From the NCBI RefSeq assembly GCF_029428675.1, contig NZ_JAJNEL010000001.1, forward strand, positions 248,001 to 312,000: a stretch of DNA of 64,000 nucleotides, read 5' to 3'. Source of the stretch: Streptomyces sp. JH14 (GTDB lineage: Bacteria; Actinomycetota; Actinomycetes; Streptomycetales; Streptomycetaceae). Shown piece by piece: positions 24,431-32,435 of this stretch; the first letter of the stretch is position 1, and the number at the start of each line of letters is the position of its first letter. A model generated the notes under the pieces. The model saw only the letters and a program-made list of their open reading frames with translations. It was not told the DNA's origin and did no database searches. The position numbers and the translations under genes were made by a program.

Positions 24431-25369
24431 TCAGGCGAGCACCGGTACGTCGAAGGTGAGCGTGGCTTCGTCGGCGTCGAGACGGGCCTGCACACCGACC
24501 GGGAAGGTCTGCATCGGGACGCCGTGGCCGATGTCGGCGCCGGCAAGGACCGGGGCGCCGAGATCGCCGAGCCGGTCGATGAGCAGGGCGTCGATCTCGG
24601 CCGGGTCGCCGCAGCCGGTGAAGGTGCCGCAGAGGATGCCCGCGACCCCGTCGAGGTAACCGGAGCGGCGCAGCTGCGTGAGGATGCGGTCCAGCCGGTA
24701 CGGCTCCTCGTCCACGTCCTCCAGGAAGAGGATGCCGCCGCGGGCCGGGCGCGAGGTGGAGGTGGACAGCGAAGAGCAGAGCAGGCTCGCGGTCCCGCCG
24801 AGGGTGACGCCCTCGGCGGTTCCGGGGACCAGGGTGCGGGCTGCCGGGAAGGTCATCCGGGTGGCCTCGGCCGGGGTGAACAGCGTCCGCGCCATCATGT
24901 CGAAGGCATACGAACCGGGCGTGAAGTCGTCCGATACGGGCATCGGCCCGAAGAGCGACGCCCAGCCCAGGTGCACCGCGACCGCCTCGATGAGCGCGGT
25001 GACGTCCGAGTAGCCGACCAGGACGCGCGGCGCGGGGGTGCCCATGGACGCGAAGTCGACGCCTTCCAGGGTGCGTTGGGCGCCGTAGCCACCACGGGCC
25101 AGGAAGACGGCACGGTAGCGGGGGTCGGTGAGTGCGGTGGTGAGGTCGGCGGCGCGGGTGGCGTCGTCACCGGCGAGGTAGTCGAGGGGGATGCCTGCGG
25201 CGCGCGCCGAGGGCAGTACGTCGACGATCAGGCCGAGACTCTCCAGGGCTGCGACGCCCTTCTCCAGGTCCTCGGCGCGCGGCGCTCCCGAGGCGGCGGT
25301 GACGGCGACCCGGTCGCCCGCCTTGAGGGCGGGCGGACGGATCAGGCCGGTGTTCTCGGGGGAGGTCAT
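24431..25369 (-). CDS. LD-carboxypeptidase, S66 family
   Basis: A 312-residue cytoplasmic serine peptidase that removes the terminal D-amino acid from murein tetrapeptides (LdcA), or in the MccF branch inactivates peptide-nucleotide toxins. The nucleophile is Ser121 in RVLVGYSDVTALIEA, preceded by the substrate loop LARGGYGAQRTLEG. The catalytic Glu is in LFLEDVDEEPYRLDRIL near 216, and the His in AGADIGHGVPMQ near 285. The ATG overlaps the M20 gene stop (ATGA). As last gene of an operon with a peptide importer and a D-amino-acid racemase set, a murein-peptide role is favoured. Confidence 0.87.
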   Translation of the reverse strand: MTSPENTGLIRPPALKAGDRVAVTAASGAPRAEDLEKGVAALESLGLIVDVLPSARAAGIPLDYLAGDDATRAADLTTALTDPRYRAVFLARGGYGAQRTLEGVDFASMGTPAPRVLVGYSDVTALIEAVAVHLGWASLFGPMPVSDDFTPGSYAFDMMARTLFTPAEATRMTFPAARTLVPGTAEGVTLGGTASLLCSSLSTSTSRPARGGILFLEDVDEEPYRLDRILTQLRRSGYLDGVAGILCGTFTGCGDPAEIDALLIDRLGDLGAPVLAGADIGHGVPMQTFPVGVQARLDADEATLTFDVPVLA

Positions 25370-26505
25370 GCGGACTCCTCGGGCGTGGTGAGGTAGGCGG
25401 CGAGCAGGGCGGCGCGGTCCAGCAGTGAGGCGACCGAGGCGCGTTCGGACATGGAGTGGGCGCCCGCACCGTCCGGGCCGAGGCCGTCGGCGGTGGGGAT
25501 ACCGAGCGAGCCGGTGAGGTTGGTGTCCCCGGCGCCGCCCGAGGTGCCGGTGAGCAGTTCCGTGCCCCGCTCGGCCGCGAGCGAAGCGAGTCGCGCAGCG
25601 AGGGGGTTTGCGGGGTCGCGCTCCCAGGCGGGACGGTACGACAGCCGGGTGACGGTCACCTTTGCGCCGGGGCGGACCGGGGTGACGGCGTCGAGCGCAC
25701 CGAGTACGGCGGTTTCGGCGGCAGGGGTGGCGAAGCGCAGGCCGAGCTCGGCCGAGGCGGCTCCCGCGACGACGTTGGCGCGGGTGCCGCCGCTGATGGT
25801 GCCGATGTTGAACTCGGCGGCGGGCGACGCCGGGACGGCCGCTCGTACAGCGGCGATCTGGTCGATGAGCTCGTCGATCGCGGAGGTGCCGAGCGAGGCG
25901 TCGAGCCCGGCGTGCGCCTCCACGCCCTGGACGTCGATACGTACCCGGGCCACACCACGTCTGCCGGTCTTCAGCGTGCCACCCGGCAGCGGCGGTTCGA
26001 AGCCGAGCGCGGCGAAGGCGCCCGCGGCATGGGCGGCGATGATGCGGCGGCCGTCCGGTGAGCCGATCTCCTCGTCGTTGGCGACGACCAGACGCACCGG
26101 GCGGGCCGGGGAGAGGCCGTGTTCGCGCAGCAGGACGAAGGCCAGCTCGATGGCGACGAGGGAGCCCTTCATGTCGTACACGCCGGGGCCGGTGACGGTG
26201 TCGTCGTCCTCGTGGAGCGTGAACGGGCGATCGGCGGTGGTGCCGACGGGAAGGACGGTGTCGCTGTGGCCGATGAGCAGGATGTGGCCGTCGTCGCCGT
26301 CGGCGCCCGGCCACTCGCAGATCAGGTGGTCGCCGTGCGGTCCGCTCTCACGGGTGACGCGGGCTCCGAGAGCCCGATAGGCCTGCTCCAGATCGGCGTT
26401 GACGATCTGGAGCAGTGCGGGCTCCCCGGACGGACTCTCGGCCATGACGAGGGTTTCCAGGCGGGCGAGCGCCCGGTCGCGCAGATGCGCGGCGTCGAAT
26501 CGCAC
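25366..26505 (-). CDS. M20-family metallohydrolase, candidate N-succinyl-L-amino-acid hydrolase
   Basis: A 379-residue two-zinc amidohydrolase of the ArgE/DapE/CPG2 family. Metal and catalytic motifs are LLIGHSDTVLPVG near residue 76, GPGVYDMKGSLVAIE near 106 and VVANDEEIGSPDG near 141 (general-base Glu pair). A dimerisation domain lies at about 175-290, and a late GAHSMSERAS supplies the last metal His. It starts four bases after the racemase gene. The combination with the GNAT acyltransferase and NSAR-like racemase points to deacylation of N-succinyl-L-amino acids. Dipeptidase activity is possible. Confidence 0.82.
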   Translation of the reverse strand: MRFDAAHLRDRALARLETLVMAESPSGEPALLQIVNADLEQAYRALGARVTRESGPHGDHLICEWPGADGDDGHILLIGHSDTVLPVGTTADRPFTLHEDDDTVTGPGVYDMKGSLVAIELAFVLLREHGLSPARPVRLVVANDEEIGSPDGRRIIAAHAAGAFAALGFEPPLPGGTLKTGRRGVARVRIDVQGVEAHAGLDASLGTSAIDELIDQIAAVRAAVPASPAAEFNIGTISGGTRANVVAGAASAELGLRFATPAAETAVLGALDAVTPVRPGAKVTVTRLSYRPAWERDPANPLAARLASLAAERGTELLTGTSGGAGDTNLTGSLGIPTADGLGPDGAGAHSMSERASVASLLDRAALLAAYLTTPEESA

Positions 26506-26509
26506 GGGC

Positions 26510-27640
26510 TCAGCCTTCCTTCAGCACGGCGTGCCGCAACCGGTTCGCCCTGACCAGGGACTCGTCGACATGGACGCCGAGGCCCGGGCGGGCGTCGGGT
26601 ACCGGGACCAGGCCGTCGGTGGCGCGGATAGGCGGCGTGACGATGTCCTGGCGGTAGTACTTGTCGGATCCGGACACGTCCGAGGGCAGCGTGAAGCCGG
26701 GCAGCGAGGCGACGGCCAGGTTGGCGGCGCGGCCGATGCCGAACTCGTGCATACCGCCGCACCACACCGGGATTCCCGCCTCGCGGCACACGTCGTGCAC
26801 CGCGACGGACGGTCCGATCCCGCCGAGCCGGGACACCTTGATGTTGACGATGTCGGCGGCGCCCAGGTGCAGTGCCGTGGCCAGTACGGCGGGTGAGGTG
26901 ATCGACTCGTCGAGGCAGACAGGGGTGTCGAGCCGGGCCGCGAGGTCCGCGTGGCCGAGCAGATCGTCCTCGGCGAAGGGCTGCTCGATCATGAGCAGGC
27001 CCTGGTCGTCGAGGGCCGTCAGGGCTGCCAGGTGCTCGGGTGAGTCGGCCCGGTAGCCGGTGTTGGCGTCAACCTGGAGCGCGATGCCGGGGAAGGCCGC
27101 GCGCACCGCCCGTACCGGCTCGAGGTCCCAGCCGGGGCGGCACTTGAGCTTGACCCGGCGGTAGCCGTCACCGACATGCCGGGCGACCTGGGCAAGGAGT
27201 GCGTCGACCGTCGGCTCGATGCCGAGGCTGACGCCCGCGCTGATCCGCTCGGCGGTGCCGCCGACGAGGGTGGAGAGAGTTTCGCCGCGGGCCTGCCCGT
27301 ACAGGTCCCAGCAGGCCATGTCGAGCCCGGCGCGGGCGAAGTGGTTGCCCGACAGCCGGGCGGTGAGAGCCACCGCGTCGTCCGGGTGCTCCCAGGGGCG
27401 GCCGAGAACCATGGGGGCGAGGTGCTCGCTCAGCACGTACCAGCAGCTCTCGGTGGATTCGCTGCAGTAGTACGGGTCGCTGGGCGAGGCGCACTCGCCC
27501 CAGCCGACCGTGCCGTCGGATGCGGTGGCCCTGACCACGATGTGGTCGAGGTACGACTTGCGGTGGGAACTGGTCTCGAACTCGTGGATCAAGTCCAGTC
27601 GCACCAGAGAGAGTTCGATCTCGGTGATGGTGATCGTCAT
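26510..27640 (-). CDS. Enolase-superfamily enzyme of the NSAR/OSBS (N-succinylamino acid racemase) family
   Basis: A 376-residue barrel enzyme that abstracts the alpha proton of N-acyl amino acids and returns it from either side. All active-site residues are visible: the KxK pair Lys164/Lys166 in RRVKLKCRPGWD, metal ligands Asp192 (VDANTGY), Glu219 (IEQPFAEDD) and Asp244 (CLDESI), and opposing Lys268 (NIKVSRLGG). The C-terminal WCGGMHEFGIGRAAN is specific to the MenC2/NAAAR branch rather than Ala-Glu epimerases. ATG at 27640 overlaps the GNAT stop. No other menaquinone genes are near, so racemase rather than o-succinylbenzoate synthase is favoured. Confidence 0.85.
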   Translation of the reverse strand: MTITITEIELSLVRLDLIHEFETSSHRKSYLDHIVVRATASDGTVGWGECASPSDPYYCSESTESCWYVLSEHLAPMVLGRPWEHPDDAVALTARLSGNHFARAGLDMACWDLYGQARGETLSTLVGGTAERISAGVSLGIEPTVDALLAQVARHVGDGYRRVKLKCRPGWDLEPVRAVRAAFPGIALQVDANTGYRADSPEHLAALTALDDQGLLMIEQPFAEDDLLGHADLAARLDTPVCLDESITSPAVLATALHLGAADIVNIKVSRLGGIGPSVAVHDVCREAGIPVWCGGMHEFGIGRAANLAVASLPGFTLPSDVSGSDKYYRQDIVTPPIRATDGLVPVPDARPGLGVHVDESLVRANRLRHAVLKEG

Positions 27641-28434
27641 GAGGCGACTTCCTGGTCGGTGCCGCGCGGGACGAACCGGTAGACCGCGAGGTCGTCGGTG
27701 ACACGCAGGCAGGAGACCCCGACATGGGTGGTAAGGGCCTCGGTGAAAGTTTCTCTGAGCGAGGTGCGCAGCGCAGCGGCTGCGGACGCTCCTATCGCGG
27801 TGCGGTGCAGGTCCCAGAGGGCGGGTACGGCGATCAGCAGGTCGTCGCCGTATGCCAGACACTCGCCTGGTTGCCAGGCCCGGTCGGGTAGTTCGGGCTG
27901 GGCCATGGCGGGGCGCGTCAGGTCCCAGTCGAGGAGGAACCGGTCGGTCGACTCGCCCGCGTCGTCCCCGAAGCCCTCGTCGCCGTACATGGACGGCTTG
28001 AGTACGGAGATCCGCCCGCCGAGCACGTCCAGGTTGAAGTGCGCGTTGCGGGTCTTGAGGGGGTCGTAGGACCAGCGGATACGAGTGAGCCCCATCGCCA
28101 GTGCCCGCTCGCGCTGGGCGTACTTGAGGAGCCGGCCCACTCCCCGCCCCTGGAGGTGGCGGGCAACGACGGCGAGCTGCGAGTACTGGAACAGCTCGCC
28201 GCCGGGTTCGCGGGCCAGGAAGCTGTATGCGAAGCCGACCGGCCGCGCCGGGTCGCCGCTCTCGTACGCGGCGACGACGATGCCTCCGTTGGTCTGGAGC
28301 GCGGTCAGCAGGCGGGGGTTGAGGCTCCCGTCGGCCGGGCGCAGCCCCATCACATCGGTGTACAGACCTATGCAGGCCGCCATGGCGGCAGGGCCTTCGA
28401 CGTCGCGCACGACGAGTGCGGTGTCAGCGGCCAT
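27637..28434 (-). CDS. GNAT-family N-acyltransferase, candidate D-amino-acid N-succinyltransferase
   Basis: 265 residues. An acyl-CoA binding core with HLQGRGVGRLLKYAQRERAL (the Q/RxxGxG/A loop) lies near residue 94-113. It is longer than ordinary GNATs and matches the COG3375-like group, with IRWSYDPLKTRNAHFNLDVL after the core. Members of this group accompany N-succinylamino acid racemases and add the succinyl group from succinyl-CoA to D-amino acids. It overlaps the ATPase stop upstream by 11 bases and the racemase start downstream. The donor and acceptor are inferred from gene context. Confidence 0.78.
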   Translation of the reverse strand: MAADTALVVRDVEGPAAMAACIGLYTDVMGLRPADGSLNPRLLTALQTNGGIVVAAYESGDPARPVGFAYSFLAREPGGELFQYSQLAVVARHLQGRGVGRLLKYAQRERALAMGLTRIRWSYDPLKTRNAHFNLDVLGGRISVLKPSMYGDEGFGDDAGESTDRFLLDWDLTRPAMAQPELPDRAWQPGECLAYGDDLLIAVPALWDLHRTAIGASAAAALRTSLRETFTEALTTHVGVSCLRVTDDLAVYRFVPRGTDQEVAS

Positions 28435-29407
28435 GGGCGAAATGGCAGGCCGCCTGGGCGGCCGCCGGGTCGGCGGTCAGTACGGACAGTTCTCGTGTGT
28501 CACAGCCCGCGGAGGCGCGCTCGGCGCCCTTCAGCTCCGCCCAGCGCGGGCAGCGCGGATGGAAGCGGCAGCCGGCCGGGATGCGGGTCGGGTCCGGCGG
28601 CTCACCGGTCAGGACGGTCCGCGGCTGGTCGCGGCCCGCCTCGGGCAGCACCGAGAGCAGCGCCTTGGTGTACGGATGCTGGGGACGCAGCAGTACCTCC
28701 TCGACGGTGCCGACCTCGACGATCCGTCCGAGATACATCACGGCGACCCGGTCGGCGATGTTCCAGGCCAGGCCCAGGTCGTGGCTGACCACCAGGGCGG
28801 ACAGGCCGAAGTCGTCACGCAGTTCCAGGATCAGCTTGAGGATCTCGCCGCGCACGGAGGCGTCGAGGGAGGCGACCGGCTCGTCGGCGACGATCACCGA
28901 CGGGTCGAGGGCGAGTGCACCCGCGATGACCACGCGCTGCTGCTGGCCGCCCGACATCCCGTGCGGGAAGCGGTGGAGGAACCGCTCCGGAGGGCGCAGT
29001 CCGGCACGCTGGAGGGCGGTGTGCACCCGGGAGTTGAGCTCGCCGGTGATGCCGTGCAGCCGGGGTCCCTCCGCGACCGCGTCGTACACGTTCTGCCGGG
29101 GGTTGAGGGCGCCGCCCGGGTCCTGAAGGACCAGCTGGGCGTGGCGGCGGTACTCCTTGAGCGCCTTCGCCGAGTAGGTGAGGGGCTTGCCCTGGTAGCG
29201 GATCTCGCCGCTGGTGGGCTTGATGAGACCGACGAGCGCGCGGGCCAGTGTGGACTTGCCGCAGCCGGACTCGCCGATCAGGGCGACGATCTCGCCCTGG
29301 CCCACGGTCAGGTTGGCTCCGTCCACGGCGCGGGCGGGGCCGCGGCCGGCCCGCGCCGGATAGGTGATGTGGAGGTCGCGGACCTCCAGGGTCGGCGCGG
29401 TGCTCAC
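28424..29407 (-). CDS. Peptide ABC transporter ATP-binding protein, DppF type (importer 1)
   Basis: A 327-residue cytoplasmic ATPase. Walker A ALIGESGCGKST lies near residue 43, signature MSGGQQQRV near 150, and Walker B VIVADEPVASLD near 172. The oligopeptide-transporter C-terminal extension has four clustered Cys (CRFHPRCPRW, later GCDTREL, ACHFAHG) that bind an iron-sulphur cluster in DppD/DppF proteins. GTG at 29407 overlaps the partner ATPase gene stop. Confidence 0.9.
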   Translation of the reverse strand: MSTAPTLEVRDLHITYPARAGRGPARAVDGANLTVGQGEIVALIGESGCGKSTLARALVGLIKPTSGEIRYQGKPLTYSAKALKEYRRHAQLVLQDPGGALNPRQNVYDAVAEGPRLHGITGELNSRVHTALQRAGLRPPERFLHRFPHGMSGGQQQRVVIAGALALDPSVIVADEPVASLDASVRGEILKLILELRDDFGLSALVVSHDLGLAWNIADRVAVMYLGRIVEVGTVEEVLLRPQHPYTKALLSVLPEAGRDQPRTVLTGEPPDPTRIPAGCRFHPRCPRWAELKGAERASAGCDTRELSVLTADPAAAQAACHFAHGR

Positions 29408-30396
29408 GACCGGCTCCCTTCGGGTGGGGGGGTGTGCGCGTCCAGGACGCGCAGGCATGCGGCGGTGCGCCGGTCGCCTGCGGGCCACAGCTCGATGGTC
29501 CGGGTGCGGCAGTCGTCGACGGCGTGCGCGCAGCGCGGGGCGAAGGCACAGCCGTCGCCGAGCGCCGAGACGTCCGGCGGGTCGCCCGGCAGTCCGGAGG
29601 GCGCGAACCGGGAGGCGGGGTCGCCGATGGCGGGGAACGCCCGGGACAGGGCGCCGGTGTACGGGTGCTCGGGTGCTTCGATGACCTGTTGCGAGGGACC
29701 GGTCTCGACGATCTCGCCGGCATACATGACCGCGAGCCGCCCGCACATCTCGGAGAGCACGGAGAGGTCGTGACTGATCATGATCACGCCGACGCCGAAG
29801 TCCCTCACCAGATCGGTGAAGAGTTCCATGATCTGCGCCTGGACCATCACATCGAGGGCCGTGGTGGGCTCGTCGGCGATGATCAGGTCGGGACGGCAGG
29901 CGAGCGCCATGGCGATCATGATGCGCTGGCGCTGGCCGCCGGAGAACTCGTGCGGGTAACTGCCCATGCGCTGCCGGGATATGCCGACGCTGTCGAGGAG
30001 TTCGGCGGCGCGCCCGCGGGCCACGCGCGGGGACACCTTCTCGTGCAGCAGGATCGGCTCGCAGATCTGCTCGCCGATGGGGCGCACGGGGTTGAGGGCG
30101 CTCATGGCGCCCTGGAAGACCACGGAGGCACCGTTCCAGCGCACCGCGCGCAGTGTGGACCACTTGGCGGTGAGCAGGTCCTCACCCTGGAAGAGCACCT
30201 GGCCGGTGACCTTCGCGCTCTTGGGCAGGAGCCGCAGCAGGCTGAGCACCATGGTGGTCTTGCCGGAGCCGGACTCACCGGCCACTCCGAGGGTCTCGCC
30301 CCGGTCGAGGGTGAAGCTGACGCCTCGTACGGCGGGGATGTCGCGGTCGCCGTCGCGATAGGTGACGGACAGGTCGCGTACGTCGAGCAGGGTCAT
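29404..30396 (-). CDS. Peptide ABC transporter ATP-binding protein, DppD type (importer 1)
   Basis: A 330-residue ATPase pairing with the DppF-type partner. Walker A is GVAGESGSGKTT near 37, signature FSGGQRQRI near 152, and Walker B LIIADEPTTALD near 172. The Cys-containing C-terminal oligopeptide domain (GCAFAPRCAHAVDDC) is present. ATG at 30396 lies two bases after the permease stop. Confidence 0.9.
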   Translation of the reverse strand: MTLLDVRDLSVTYRDGDRDIPAVRGVSFTLDRGETLGVAGESGSGKTTMVLSLLRLLPKSAKVTGQVLFQGEDLLTAKWSTLRAVRWNGASVVFQGAMSALNPVRPIGEQICEPILLHEKVSPRVARGRAAELLDSVGISRQRMGSYPHEFSGGQRQRIMIAMALACRPDLIIADEPTTALDVMVQAQIMELFTDLVRDFGVGVIMISHDLSVLSEMCGRLAVMYAGEIVETGPSQQVIEAPEHPYTGALSRAFPAIGDPASRFAPSGLPGDPPDVSALGDGCAFAPRCAHAVDDCRTRTIELWPAGDRRTAACLRVLDAHTPPPEGSRS

Positions 30397-30398
30397 GA

Positions 30399-31304
30399 TC
30401 AGCCCACCATCCGCGGGTTGAGGACGTGCTCCACGGCACGCCCGGTGAGGGTGAAGCCGAGGACGACGACAAGAATGGCGATGCCGGGCGTTCCGACGTA
30501 CCACCACGCACCGGAGGTCATGGCGCCCTGGTAGAAGGCGGCGTTGAGCATGGAGCCCCAGGAGACTCCGGTCGGGTCGCCGAGTCCGAGGAAGGTCAGG
30601 GTGGCTTCGGAGAGGATCGCCGAGGCGACCGTGAGCGTTCCGGAGACCAGGATCAGCGGGGCTACGTTCGGCAGTACGTGACGGAGCATCACCTGACGGT
30701 TGCCCGCGCCGAGCACCTTGGCGCGCTCGATGAACGGACGGGCCTCCACGGCGAGGGTCTGGGCGCGCACCAGCCGGGCGGTGGACGTCCAGGAGGTCAC
30801 CGCGATGGCGATGGTGATGGACGCCGTTCCCTGGCCGAGCACTGCGGCCAGCGAGATGGCGAGCGGCAGGCTGGGCAGGGCGATGAACCAGTCGGTCAGG
30901 TGCATCAGGGCTTTGCCGAGCTTGCCCGGATAGTGGCCGGCGAGCAGTCCGATCGCGGAGCCGAGCACCATGGTGAGCACGGTCGCGATGACGCCGATGG
31001 AGAGCGAGGAGCGCGCCCCCCAGATCAGCAGATCCACCACGGAGCGGCCGGCCTGATCCGTGCCCAGCAGATAGTCGGCGCTGGGCGCGGCGAGCAGCGG
31101 GCCGTCGACCTTGGTGACGTCGAGTTGTGCAGGGCCGATGAAGAGCGGGGCGGCCAGCGCGAGGGCCGTGCAGACGAGCAGGATGCCCAGCCCGACGAGT
31201 CCCGCCGGACGCTTGGCGTAGTCCTGTACGAAGCGGCTGATGGCGGCCAGCCGGGGAGGTGAGCCGGCCGGAGCGGTCGTGATGGTGGTGTCAGGAGTCG
31301 TCAT
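30399..31304 (-). CDS. Peptide ABC transporter permease, DppC type (importer 1)
   Basis: A 301-residue permease with about six membrane segments. The first, near residue 35, reads GLGILLVCTALALAAPLFI, followed by the family motif YLLGTDQAGRSVVDLLIWG near 78-96. The coupling loop is IERAKVLGAGNRQVMLRHVLP. The ATG at 31304 overlaps the DppB stop (ATGA). Confidence 0.9.
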   Translation of the reverse strand: MTTPDTTITTAPAGSPPRLAAISRFVQDYAKRPAGLVGLGILLVCTALALAAPLFIGPAQLDVTKVDGPLLAAPSADYLLGTDQAGRSVVDLLIWGARSSLSIGVIATVLTMVLGSAIGLLAGHYPGKLGKALMHLTDWFIALPSLPLAISLAAVLGQGTASITIAIAVTSWTSTARLVRAQTLAVEARPFIERAKVLGAGNRQVMLRHVLPNVAPLILVSGTLTVASAILSEATLTFLGLGDPTGVSWGSMLNAAFYQGAMTSGAWWYVGTPGIAILVVVLGFTLTGRAVEHVLNPRMVG

Positions 31305-32362
31305 CGCACACGCACCCGGGGGTCGAGGAAGCGGTAGAGCACGTCGGCGAGCAGGTTCATCAGGATCACGCTGGCGCTGAAGATGATGAACGTGCCCTGG
31401 AGGACGGGGATGTCGGGCACCTTGAGGGCCTCGATGGTGAGCGATCCGAGTCCCGGCCAGCTGAAGACGGTCTCGACGGTGATCGCGCCGCCGACCATGG
31501 TGCCCAGATGAAGGAAGATCACGGTGACCGACGGCAGGAGCGCGTTGGGCACGGCGTGCTTGCGGCGTACGGCGTCGTCGACGAGTCCCTTGGCCCGGGC
31601 GGTCAGCAGGTACGGGCTGCCCAGCTCGTCGATGATCGACGAGCGCATGATCGACACGTACTGGGCGAAGACCACCAGCACCATGGTGAGACATGGCAGC
31701 ACCATGTGGCGTGCCACGTCGAGGACATGGTCGAAGCCCGTGGCGCCGAGCGCCGCGTCGGACATGCCGCCGGACGGGAACAGATCCAGGCCGACGCTGA
31801 GCCAGATCAGCAGGATCATGCCCAGCCAGTAGGTGGGGACCGACCAGAACGTGAGCGCGGCGGAGGAGGTGATCCGGTCGAAGAGGCTGCCGTGCCGCCA
31901 CCCGCTGCGGACGCCCAGCCACAGGCCGAGCACCACGGATATCGCGGTGGCCGTGCCCATCAGGAGCAGGGTGGGACCGACGCGCTCCGCGATGAGCGAG
32001 GAGACGGACTGCTGGTACTGCCAGGAACGGCCCAGCTCCAGGTGGAGTGTGTCGTTCACGAAGGAGAGGAACCGCTCCCAGACCGGCTGGTCGAGGCCCA
32101 GCGTCTCACGCAGATGAGCCATCTGCGCGTCGCTGGTGGGACGGCCGCGCGTCATGGTCTGGACCGGGTCGGCGGGCATCAGCTGAAAGATCACGAAGCC
32201 GATGCCCAGGATGATGACGAAGCTCACGGCAGCTGCGGCGAGCTTGCCCCCCAGGAAGCGGAGGAAGGCGGCGCGCCCCGTGCCCGGGCGGGAGGCATCG
32301 CCGGACGCGTCGCTCCCGGGCACGGGGCCGACGGCGCTCACGCTGTCGGACGTAGTGGTCAT
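31301..32362 (-). CDS. Peptide ABC transporter permease, DppB type (importer 1)
   Basis: A 353-residue permease. After a 35-residue cytoplasmic tail, the first membrane helix includes VSFVIILGIGFVIFQLMPAD, the usual DppB opening with PADPV. The coupling loop is LTARAKGLVDDAVRRKHAVP. ATG at 32362 follows the binding-protein gene after 73 bases that contain a perfect palindrome. Confidence 0.9.
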   Translation of the reverse strand: MTTTSDSVSAVGPVPGSDASGDASRPGTGRAAFLRFLGGKLAAAAVSFVIILGIGFVIFQLMPADPVQTMTRGRPTSDAQMAHLRETLGLDQPVWERFLSFVNDTLHLELGRSWQYQQSVSSLIAERVGPTLLLMGTATAISVVLGLWLGVRSGWRHGSLFDRITSSAALTFWSVPTYWLGMILLIWLSVGLDLFPSGGMSDAALGATGFDHVLDVARHMVLPCLTMVLVVFAQYVSIMRSSIIDELGSPYLLTARAKGLVDDAVRRKHAVPNALLPSVTVIFLHLGTMVGGAITVETVFSWPGLGSLTIEALKVPDIPVLQGTFIIFSASVILMNLLADVLYRFLDPRVRVR

Positions 32363-32390
32363 GATTTCTCGATCTGCTCGGTCTGGTGGA

Positions 32391-32422
32391 CCGCGCACCC
32401 GGTGCCGGCACCGGGTGCGCGG
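32391..32422. terminator. Perfect 32-base palindrome between binding-protein and permease genes
   Basis: CCGCGCACCCGGTGCC (32391-32406) is followed directly by its complement (32407-32422). In the operon RNA it would fold tightly just after the SBP stop, and could act as a partial terminator or 3' protector that gives more SBP than permease. Confidence 0.7.
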
Positions 32423-32435
32423 AAGGAATGAGCGG

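Noticed and set aside
24431..25369. MccF-type immunity to microcin-like peptides.
   Set aside because: No adenylating or peptide-toxin genes are nearby. The operon partners point to murein peptides, although sequence alone does not exclude MccF activity.
26510..27640. Menaquinone o-succinylbenzoate synthase (menC) as the main function.
   Set aside because: No other menaquinone genes are present. The overlapping GNAT and M20 genes fit the racemase role better. Dual activity remains possible.
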